Made by a program: the position numbers and the translations under genes | The notes under the pieces: model-generated | Database searches by the model: none | Seen by the model: only the letters and a program-made list of their open reading frames with translations | What the model was told of the DNA's origin: nothing | Assembly: GCA_031282785.1 (NCBI GenBank) | Contig: JAITDB010000089.1 | Location: 1-5,179 of the forward strand | Direction of reading: 5' to 3' | Source: Holosporaceae bacterium | GTDB taxonomy: Bacteria; Pseudomonadota; Alphaproteobacteria; UBA3830 | Length of the DNA: 5,179 nt | Part shown: piece by piece, positions 1 through 5,117 of the stretch | Layout: every line of letters begins with the position of its first letter | Numbering within the stretch: the first letter of the stretch is position 1

Positions 1-18
1 TTCACTATATGCATTCAT
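1..18 (-). CDS. Possible 5' end of a divergent gene, cut by the window edge
   Basis: On the minus strand an ATG at 18..16 opens a frame reading M-N-A-Y-S-E to the window edge. It is preceded by GGAG (29..26) at a 7-base spacing and by an A-rich stretch ending in AGGA. A second ATG at 14..12 in another frame (M-H-I-V) could also use the same site. Only six codons are visible, so neither function nor reality of the gene can be judged. The good ribosome binding site and the promoter-like element at 48-56 on the same strand are the only support. If real, the gene is divergent from the tRNA pair. Confidence 0.3.
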
Positions 19-47
19 TCCTTTTCTCCATATTTAATATCACTTGT

Positions 48-56
48 AGTATATCA
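48..56 (-). promoter_or_regulatory. Candidate extended -10 promoter for the left-edge divergent gene
   Basis: Read on the minus strand, these bases are TGATATACT, an extended -10 (TGN followed by TATACT, five of six matches to TATAAT). No convincing -35 lies 16-18 bases upstream, as is usual for extended -10 promoters. Transcription would start near base 41 and leave a short leader before the minus-strand ATG at 18. The surrounding DNA is AT-rich, so chance matches are expected. Confidence 0.3.
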
Positions 57-145
57 TATCAATGCGAAACCTCATAGTGGATTATGTATATCATCCGTAT
101 CATCAAAATTTTATGAAACGACCGTGAGTAAAACATAATTATCTA

Positions 146-174
146 TTGCCTAGTTTCCCATTTTGATGTATCTT
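146..174 (+). promoter_or_regulatory. Candidate sigma70-like promoter of the tRNA pair
   Basis: TTGCCT at 146-151 (four of six to TTGACA) is separated by exactly 17 bases from TATCTT at 169-174 (four of six to TATAAT). Initiation would fall near 181, a few bases before the mature 5' end of tRNA-Val at 187. The spacing and position are what a tRNA promoter should show, but each hexamer is imperfect. Confidence 0.4.
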
Positions 175-186
175 CCATTTGCTTAT

Positions 187-261
187 GGGTGATTAGCTCA
201 GCGGTAGAGCATCTCGTTTACACCGAGGGGGTCGGCGGTTCAAACCCGTCATCACCCACCA
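187..261 (+). tRNA. tRNA-Val (anticodon UAC)
   Basis: A complete cloverleaf can be drawn by hand. The acceptor GGGTGAT (187-193) pairs with ATCACCC (251-257). The D stem is GCTC/GAGC. The anticodon stem TCTCG/CGAGG encloses the loop TTTACAC, with anticodon TAC at 219-221. The T stem GGCGG/CCGTC, with one G-T pair, encloses TTCAAAC. The discriminator is A258, and CCA (259-261) is encoded in the gene. UAC reads the GUN valine codons. The gene lies only 9 bases before tRNA-Arg on the same strand, so the two are very probably processed from one precursor. Confidence 0.97.
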
Positions 262-270
262 GGTACTTAG

Positions 271-347
271 GCGCCCGTAGCTCAATTGGATAGAGCGCCA
301 GACTACGGATCTGGAGGTTATGGGTTCGACTCCTATCGGGCGCGCCA
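271..347 (+). tRNA. tRNA-Arg (anticodon ACG)
   Basis: The acceptor GCGCCCG (271-277) pairs perfectly with CGGGCGC (337-343). The D stem GCTC/GAGC has a 9-base loop. The anticodon stem CCAGA/TCTGG encloses CTACGGA, with ACG at 305-307. The T stem ATGGG/CCTAT, with one G-T pair, encloses TTCGACT. The discriminator is G344 and CCA (345-347) is encoded. In bacteria the first anticodon base of this tRNA is normally deaminated to inosine by TadA, so it reads CGU, CGC and CGA. It is the second gene of the tRNA pair. No intrinsic terminator in the + orientation is obvious directly after it. Confidence 0.97.
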
Positions 348-358
348 TAAAAAAATAC

Positions 359-438
359 GAGACATCTAACTTTGCAAGTGTTGCATAGCATTTTCCGACA
401 ATAACAGACGTTTTATCGACTATAAAGTCAGATGCCTC
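359..438 (-). ncRNA. Branched inverted repeat: possible minus-strand structured RNA or terminator
   Basis: Fifteen-base arms at 359-373 and 424-438 match at 13 of 15 positions on the + strand. The two mismatches are both A-C, so on the minus-strand RNA they become G-U pairs and the stem is continuous. Inside lie GCAA/TTGC (374-377 with 381-384, loop GTG) and CAATAA/TTATCG (399-404 with 413-418, 8-base loop). The second again has one A-C on + that is G-U on minus. After the main stem, the minus strand reads GTA and then seven T (355..349). This resembles an intrinsic terminator with an unusually large, branched loop, or the 3' end of a small RNA. It matches no RNA family I recognise. Confidence 0.35.
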
Positions 439-445
439 AAACTTT

Positions 446-529
446 CTACCTGAATCGCAGCGTCACAGAATACAGCAACCGCAGTATAAGCGCAGGTACT
501 GCAAGCACCAGCAACATGCCGACAAGCAC
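446..529 (-). CDS. Possible 27-residue hydrophobic peptide
   Basis: A minus-strand GTG at 529..527 opens a 27-codon frame ending in TAG (448..446). It begins VLVGMLLVLAVPALILRLLY and ends with three basic residues near the C-terminus, the pattern of a single membrane helix with a positive tail. GGAG lies 11 bases upstream of the GTG, which is long but workable. The structured element at 359-438 with its U7 run follows directly, as a transcript end would. Small hydrophobic peptides of this size include type I toxins and small subunits of membrane complexes, but no family is recognised. Valine and leucine codons are common in any frame of mixed composition, so this may be chance. Confidence 0.2.
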   Translation of the reverse strand: MLVGMLLVLAVPALILRLLYSVTLRFR

Positions 530-616
530 TTTATTTGTTTCTCCATCTTGTGTATGGTTAATAATATCGAAAGATGTGGAATTATTTTTCTAACTTTTGA
601 GTAATTTTTTTTGAGG

Positions 617-657
617 TAAAGGCTGTCGCGGAAAAAAAAAGCATTAGACAGTCTTTA
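617..657 (+). promoter_or_regulatory. Leader hairpin with T7 run before the por operon (possible attenuator)
   Basis: TAAAGGCTGTC (617-627) pairs with GACAGTCTTTA (647-657) over 11 base pairs, with one G-T that would be an A-C mismatch on the other strand. Six bases further comes T7 (664-670), and four bases later the ribosome binding site of the gamma gene. The loop contains A9 (632-640), which could instead pair with T8 (605-612) or with T7 (664-670), giving alternative folds. The position just before the first gene suggests transcriptional attenuation or an mRNA stability element. The gap between stem and T run is longer than in a classic terminator. Confidence 0.35.
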
Positions 658-674
658 GAGATGTTTTTTTGTTT

Positions 675-683
675 GGGGAGGAG
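675..683 (+). promoter_or_regulatory. Ribosome binding site that decides the TTG start of the gamma gene
   Basis: GGGGAGGAG lies just before TTG at 687. The GGGGAG part is spaced 6 bases from that codon. An in-frame TTG at 669 lies before this site and has only a T run upstream, so it cannot use it. Starting at 687 gives M-F-Q-V-R-I-H-G, the N-terminus expected for the family. Confidence 0.75.
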
Positions 684-686
684 CAA

Positions 687-1232
687 TTGTTTCAGGTAAG
701 AATCCACGGAAGAGGAGGACAAGGAGTTGTCACAGCTGCGGAGATGCTCTCCATTGCTGCATTTCTAGAAGGAAAGCACGCTCAGGCGTTTCCGAGTTTT
801 GGATCAGAGAGAATGGGAGCTCCGGTCGTGTCCTTCTGCAGGATTTCGGATCGGGAAATTCGTCTGCGAGAGCCGGTGCAGGAGCCAAATGCCGTCATAA
901 TACAAGATAGAACCGTCATAAGACCTGCCAACGCTTTTCAGGGCATTGTAAATGGCGGATATGCGCTGATAAATTCGCCGGACTCGCCGGAAGCGTTATC
1001 CTGCGATCTAGACGTCGCCGATGTAACGGTGAGATGCGTTGGCGCAACTGAAATCGCGCTGGAACACATTGGGAAGCCGCTGCCCAACGCTGTTTTACTC
1101 GGAAGTTTTGCAGCTCTGACTAAAATTATTCGGCTTGATTCTGTATTGGAGGCCATAAAAACCAAATTTTCCGGAGTCATTGCCGAAAAAAACGTCGATG
1201 CTGCCAAAATCGCCTATGATCGTTTGATATAA
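687..1232 (+). CDS. porG: 2-oxoacid:ferredoxin oxidoreductase, gamma subunit (pyruvate type)
   Basis: This is the gamma subunit of the CoA-acylating 2-oxoacid:ferredoxin oxidoreductase, part of the cytoplasmic catalytic core that turns pyruvate or a related 2-oxoacid into acyl-CoA. With the TTG start the protein has 181 residues, normal for a stand-alone gamma subunit. HGRGGQGVVTAAE is at residues 7-19, and FPSFGSERMGAPV at 35-47 is the second family signature; both fall in the POR gamma domain (PF01558), which fills the protein. The FGSERMGAPV form is typical of pyruvate and branched-chain oxoacid enzymes. The gene opens the operon and the alpha gene follows after 20 bases. The TTG start may limit translation. 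Family assignment is secure; the exact substrate is inferred. Confidence 0.93.
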   Translation: MFQVRIHGRGGQGVVTAAEMLSIAAFLEGKHAQAFPSFGSERMGAPVVSFCRISDREIRLREPVQEPNAVIIQDRTVIRPANAFQGIVNGGYALINSPDSPEALSCDLDVADVTVRCVGATEIALEHIGKPLPNAVLLGSFAALTKIIRLDSVLEAIKTKFSGVIAEKNVDAAKIAYDRLI

Positions 1233-1252
1233 TTATGAGGAGGAAGTCATAA

Positions 1253-2485
1253 ATGTTACATCAACTAGAAGGATCTCAAGCAATAGCGAAAGCGGTGGCG
1301 TTATGTCGTCCGGGCATGGTCTGCGCCTACCCGATAACTCCTCAAACGCACATAGTGGAGCATCTTGGAGAGCTGGTTCATGCGGGAGAATTGTGGAATT
1401 GCGACTACGTGAACGTCGAATCCGAAATGGCTGCTATCAGCGTAACTATTGGATCCCAAGCGGCCGGAGTGCGCAGCTACACTGCCACTTCCAGCCAGGG
1501 ATTGCTCTATATGATAGAAGGAGTGTACAACGCCTCTGGACTCGAGTTGCCGATCGTAATGACACTGGGAAATCGCGCGATAGGCTCTCCCATCAACATC
1601 TGGAACGATCACTCAGACGCAATGGCAGTGCGAGACGCCGGTTGGATCATGCTCTTTCCGGAAACCAATCAGGAGGCAGCAGATCTGCATATCCAGGCGT
1701 TTAAAATAGCCGAGACATTGCAGTGTCCGGTGATGGTCTGCGTGGATGGATTCGTGCTGACCCACGCCTACGAGCAGGTCGATATTCCATCCCAGGAAAT
1801 GGTGGACGACTTCCTCCCGCACTATAAGCCACAGGTCTGCCTCGATGTCGCTAATCCGTTGGCGATTGGCACAATGGTGCCTCCGGAATATTTTATGGAA
1901 GTGAGATATCTGGCCCACAAAAAACAATTTGAAGCACTGAAAATAATAGAGCATGAGGAGAAAAATTTTCATGAAAAATTTGAGCGTCATGCAGGCGGAC
2001 TGATCCGAACCTACAAAACCGAAGGAGCTGAGACGATCATCGTCGCCATGGGATCCGTTTTGGGGACCATAAAAGATACTGTGGACGAATTAAACGCCCA
2101 GGGTGGAAAATTTGGAGTGGTGTCTATCGTTAGCTACAGACCTTTTCCATCGGAGGCTCTGGAAGCAGCTCTGGCCATTGCTCCGCACGTTGTTGTTGTG
2201 GAAAAAGCGCTGGCCGTTGGGATCGGAGGAATATTATCTCAGGAAGTTAAACTATGCCTGAAAAATCCTCGTAAAAAAGTTTCTTCTATTATTGCAGGAC
2301 TCGGTGGCAGAGCCATAACCAAATCGATGCTAAAGCATTGTCTGGAACATGACTTACATTGGGAAAAAATTCTATCCTGGGAAGAAGATCATCGGGAAAT
2401 TTTTTTGGGGCTGAATCACGACACCATCAAAAAAGAATTTGAATCAGTTAAAAATTGTTGCTGCAAACAAAAGGAGAATCAATGA
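1253..2485 (+). CDS. porA: 2-oxoacid:ferredoxin oxidoreductase, alpha subunit (pyruvate type)
   Basis: This 410-residue subunit binds the pyrimidine side of thiamine diphosphate and, with beta, forms the active site. Residues about 10-240 match the POR N-terminal domain (PF01855). YPITPQT is at 26-32, VESEMAA at 55-61, whose Glu58 aligns by motif with the cofactor-activating Glu of PFOR, then SSQGLLYM at 80-87. GNRAIGSP at 106-113 contains Arg108, equivalent to the substrate-carboxylate arginine. The second domain (PF17147-like, about 258-355) includes GAETIIVAMGS and YRPFP (295-299). AGGAGG is 9 bases before the ATG. The protein ends with three consecutive cysteines (402-404), which is unusual. 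The last codons contain the ribosome binding site of the beta gene. Length is normal, slightly above the roughly 390 of well-studied enzymes. Confidence 0.95.
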   Translation: MLHQLEGSQAIAKAVALCRPGMVCAYPITPQTHIVEHLGELVHAGELWNCDYVNVESEMAAISVTIGSQAAGVRSYTATSSQGLLYMIEGVYNASGLELPIVMTLGNRAIGSPINIWNDHSDAMAVRDAGWIMLFPETNQEAADLHIQAFKIAETLQCPVMVCVDGFVLTHAYEQVDIPSQEMVDDFLPHYKPQVCLDVANPLAIGTMVPPEYFMEVRYLAHKKQFEALKIIEHEEKNFHEKFERHAGGLIRTYKTEGAETIIVAMGSVLGTIKDTVDELNAQGGKFGVVSIVSYRPFPSEALEAALAIAPHVVVVEKALAVGIGGILSQEVKLCLKNPRKKVSSIIAGLGGRAITKSMLKHCLEHDLHWEKILSWEEDHREIFLGLNHDTIKKEFESVKNCCCKQKENQ

Positions 2486-3453
2486 CCAGTCTCACAATTG
2501 GCAATCGATTGGATGATCAAGATGCGGCTGAGCAGTCGAAATATGATCGTCACAACTCCCTAACCAGCGGTCACAGAGCATGTCAGGGATGCGGAGAGGC
2601 ACTGGCTGCCCGCTGCGTCATCGATGCCGCTCACCGCGTCACCGGAGGAAATATCGCCGTCGTCAATGCCACCGGATGCCTCGAAGTTTTTTCCTGCGTC
2701 TATCCAGAAAATTCCTGGCGAGTCCCATGGCTGCATTCACTGTTTGGAAACACAGCAGCCGTCGCCACCGGAGTGGCATCGGCCTTTGCCTTGGCAGGAA
2801 GCAAAGACACACGGGTCATTGCCCAGGGAGGAGATGGATCCACATTCGACATAGGTCTCGGGTGTCTGTCAGGAATGTTCGATCGCAATGACGACGTTCT
2901 GTACGTATGCTATGATAATCAGGCCTATATGAACACCGGTGTACAGCGATCCAGCGCCACTCCTGTTTTCGCCAGGACCGCTACTACCCTTCCCACGAAA
3001 GGATATATGGGGAATTCCATCGGCACTGGAAAAAACGTGCCAGCCATAGCCATGGCTCATGGAATTCCCTACGTCGCCACTGCCAGCATTGCCAATATCC
3101 GAGATCTGGAGGAAAAAATATCCAAGGCCATTCTCCTGAGAGGATCCCGTTATGTGCATGTGCACGTACCATGTCCGCTTGGATGGGGATATCCACCGTC
3201 CGAAACCATTCGCATGGCCAGAATGGCCGTGGAATGCGGCCTGTTCCCTCTATTTGAAGCAGAAAACGGCGTTTTGGTGGGCTCAACTCCAGTGGATAAT
3301 CCGAAACCCGTGGACGACTATCTGCGAATTCAACGCAGATTTGCTCATCTGTTTGGAAAAAATGCCTCGCCGGACAGCATCGAAGCTCTACAACAAATAG
3401 CCAGCCGAAACATAGAAAAATATAGATTAAGTGGAGAACTTTCCCATGAATAA
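2482..3453 (+). CDS. porB: 2-oxoacid:ferredoxin oxidoreductase, beta subunit (pyruvate type)
   Basis: This 323-residue subunit binds the diphosphate side of thiamine diphosphate and the proximal [4Fe-4S] cluster. Four cysteines sit where the family needs them: Cys34 and Cys37 in HRACQGCGE, Cys66 in NATGCLE, and Cys231 in HVPCPLGWGYP. The diphosphate-Mg motif runs from GGDGS (116-120) to YDNQAYMNTG (144-153). VPWLHSLFGNTAA (81-93) is another family block. The start at ATG 2482 is chosen because AAGGAG (2471-2476) lies 5 bases before it; an upstream in-frame start at 2455 has no such site. The ATG overlaps the alpha stop as ATGA, a sign of translational coupling. The first 25 or so residues are polar and not conserved. 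Base composition is more GC-rich than in the next gene. Confidence 0.95.
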   Translation: MTSLTIGNRLDDQDAAEQSKYDRHNSLTSGHRACQGCGEALAARCVIDAAHRVTGGNIAVVNATGCLEVFSCVYPENSWRVPWLHSLFGNTAAVATGVASAFALAGSKDTRVIAQGGDGSTFDIGLGCLSGMFDRNDDVLYVCYDNQAYMNTGVQRSSATPVFARTATTLPTKGYMGNSIGTGKNVPAIAMAHGIPYVATASIANIRDLEEKISKAILLRGSRYVHVHVPCPLGWGYPPSETIRMARMAVECGLFPLFEAENGVLVGSTPVDNPKPVDDYLRIQRRFAHLFGKNASPDSIEALQQIASRNIEKYRLSGELSHE

Positions 3454-5065
3454 GCCCTTTGCCACCGTTTTGGAATCCGCAACTAGTCTGCAAAATAAAA
3501 CCGGGTCCTGGAAAACTGTAAGACCAGAATATGTCAATAGATTGCCTCCATGCAATGTGACCTGTCCAGCCGGAGAAAATATTCAGCAGTGGCTCTCGCT
3601 GGCCCAGGAGGGAAAATTTTTTGAGGCTTGGAAAGTCGTCATGCAAAATAATCCGTTTCCAGCAGTCATGGGACGCGCCTGTTATCATACCTGCGAACAA
3701 ACCTGCAACCGAGGCAGATTCGATGGAGCCGTCAATATAAATCTCCTGGAAAGATCCATTGGAGATCTCGCCATCACAAATAACTGGGAGATCGAGGAAA
3801 TCGGAACTGCAACTGGCAAAAAAGTTTTGGTAATCGGAGCAGGTCCCAGCTGTCTGAGCGCCGCCTATTTCCTCCGCAAATATGGGCATGAAGTCACTGT
3901 ATACGAGCGTCATCTCGAGCCCGGTGGCATGATGAGATACGGTGTCCCCCCATACAGACTGCCTCGCTGGGTTATCAACGCAGAAATAAGAAGAATAATC
4001 AACACCGGCGTAAAATTATACTGCAACAAACGCGTCCAGAACATAAAAAACGAAATGCGTAACTTCGACGCCATATACATAGCCACCGGAGCCCATGTAC
4101 CAGCCAAAATCGACGTCGAAATAAGCGGAAAAACCAATATATTCGACGCCATAGATCTATTTAAAAAATTGGAAGATAGTCGTGGCGAGAATACTTTCGA
4201 ACTGGGAAAAAAAGTCCTGGTTTATGGAGGCGGAAACACCGCCATCGACGCAGCTCGAACAGCTCTGCGTCTGGGAGCCGAAAATGTCAAAATCATCTAC
4301 AGAAGAACCCTGGAAAAAATGCCGGCCCACGACACAGAAATCCAGGAGGCCCTCCAAGAAGGCATAGAAGTCCTCTGCCTCCGATGCATATCCATGATCG
4401 ATGGAAAAAAAATCCTGCTGGATAAAATGGACTACGACGCCGAAAATAATTTGCTGTCGAAAAACGGAGATAGCGAAGTCATTGCAGCTGATTCCGTCAT
4501 TTTTGCCGTGGGACAATTCATCGATAGCGACCTATTCCGCAACGTCGAAGGATTGGTCATCTCTGAAAAAGAACTCCTGGAAGTAGATAAAAACATGATG
4601 ACCGGCTTAAGAGGCGTATTCGCCGGCGGTGACGTCACTCCCGGAAAAAGAACCATAACCGACGCCATCGGACATGGAAAAAAAAGCGCAAAATGCATCG
4701 ACGCATACCTGCGCGGCATAGAAGTCGCTCCAAATGTAAAAACAGAAGTAGCAAATTTTAAAAAAATTAATACTTCCTACTTCAAAAAAATCGAGCCACT
4801 GAAAGTGAAAAAATTCGACGACCTGTCATTTGAAGAAAAAGACATATCTCTGCCCAAGGAAAAAATAATTTCAGAAGCTCGTCGCTGCTTTTCCTGCGGA
4901 AATTGCTTCCACTGCGACAATTGCTACGGCTACTGCCCAGACAACGCCATCGGCAAGTCCCGGGACGGCACTCTGACCTTCAATTACGAGTATTGCAAAG
5001 GATGCGGAATTTGTTCCTGCGAATGTCCCTGCGGAGCCATAAAAATGGTGTCCCAAATTGATTAG
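3446..5065 (+). CDS. GltD-like NAD(P)/FAD oxidoreductase fused to a 2[4Fe-4S] ferredoxin domain
   Basis: This 539-residue protein probably links the oxoacid oxidoreductase to NAD(P). Residues about 30-110 form an Fe-S N-terminal domain (PF14691-like) with Cys36, 40, 79, 83 and 87. The FAD fold begins at VLVIGAGPSC (127-136), where the third fingerprint glycine is Cys136, and continues with GGMMRYGVPPYRLP (160-173) and ATGAH (213-217). The NAD(P) fold has YGGGNTAIDAARTA (260-273) and YRR (285-287), the latter suggesting NADPH. GVFAGGDVTPG (390-400) closes the flavin site. A linker leads to the ferredoxin domain with Cys487, 490, 493, 497 and Cys517, 520, 523, 527, plus extra Cys481, 484, 525 and 529. 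This tail probably replaces the missing delta subunit. The ATG at 3446 has GGAG 9 bases upstream and overlaps the beta gene by 8 bases; an upstream GTG (3431) lacks such a site. Confidence 0.9.
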   Translation: MNKPFATVLESATSLQNKTGSWKTVRPEYVNRLPPCNVTCPAGENIQQWLSLAQEGKFFEAWKVVMQNNPFPAVMGRACYHTCEQTCNRGRFDGAVNINLLERSIGDLAITNNWEIEEIGTATGKKVLVIGAGPSCLSAAYFLRKYGHEVTVYERHLEPGGMMRYGVPPYRLPRWVINAEIRRIINTGVKLYCNKRVQNIKNEMRNFDAIYIATGAHVPAKIDVEISGKTNIFDAIDLFKKLEDSRGENTFELGKKVLVYGGGNTAIDAARTALRLGAENVKIIYRRTLEKMPAHDTEIQEALQEGIEVLCLRCISMIDGKKILLDKMDYDAENNLLSKNGDSEVIAADSVIFAVGQFIDSDLFRNVEGLVISEKELLEVDKNMMTGLRGVFAGGDVTPGKRTITDAIGHGKKSAKCIDAYLRGIEVAPNVKTEVANFKKINTSYFKKIEPLKVKKFDDLSFEEKDISLPKEKIISEARRCFSCGNCFHCDNCYGYCPDNAIGKSRDGTLTFNYEYCKGCGICSCECPCGAIKMVSQID

Positions 5066-5117
5066 GTTCAAGAGTAGATTAGATTGATTTTCTAGCCCAA
5101 TAAGGTAGGATATATCA
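5066..5117 (+). other. Gap between the operon and the right-edge ORF; transposon end may lie here
   Basis: This short gap contains the direct repetition TAGATTAGATTGATT (5075-5089) and AAGGTAGGA (5102-5110), a good ribosome binding site for the ATG at 5118. I see no hairpin with a T run, so no operon terminator is evident. If the next ORF is an IS transposase, the left inverted repeat should lie in this gap or overlap the end of the oxidoreductase gene. It cannot be defined without the other end. Confidence 0.35.

Larger units (their letters stand above)
348..686. other. AT-rich intergenic region between tRNA-Arg and the por operon
   Basis: About 340 bases carry no convincing protein gene. 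From left to right they hold an A7 run (349-355), a branched inverted repeat (359-438), a short minus-strand hydrophobic ORF (446-529), a T8 run (605-612), a hairpin (617-657) with an A9 run in its loop (632-640), a T7 run (664-670), and the ribosome binding site of the gamma gene. TAATAT at 562-567 could be a + strand -10 for the operon, but no good -35 lies at the proper distance, so I do not call a promoter. The region is clearly more AT-rich than the genes that follow. Confidence 0.6.

Noticed and set aside
562..567. TAATAT as a + strand -10 element for the por operon
   Set aside because: No -35-like hexamer occurs 16-18 bases upstream, and such matches are frequent in AT-rich DNA.
669..686. 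Longer gamma protein starting at TTG 669
   Set aside because: This start has only a T run upstream, and the extra six residues are encoded by the ribosome binding site region. The TTG at 687 fits both the site and the family N-terminus.
1613..1990. Minus-strand open frame opposite the alpha gene
   Set aside because: It overlaps conserved alpha-subunit coding sequence, and its product shows no recognisable motif or ribosome binding site.
3431..3445. GTG start five codons upstream of the GltD-like gene's ATG
   Set aside because: No Shine-Dalgarno precedes it, and the GGAG at 3433-3436 sits inside it at the right distance for ATG 3446.
2984..3913. Long minus-strand open frame (309 codons) across the end of the beta gene and the start of the GltD-like gene
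   Set aside because: It lies wholly opposite two well-supported genes, its translation resembles no family I know, and it is rich in Trp, Cys, Phe and His as expected for an antisense shadow.
5066..5117. Intrinsic terminator of the por operon
   Set aside because: No stem followed by a T run can be formed; the short TAGATTAGATT repetition is direct, not inverted.
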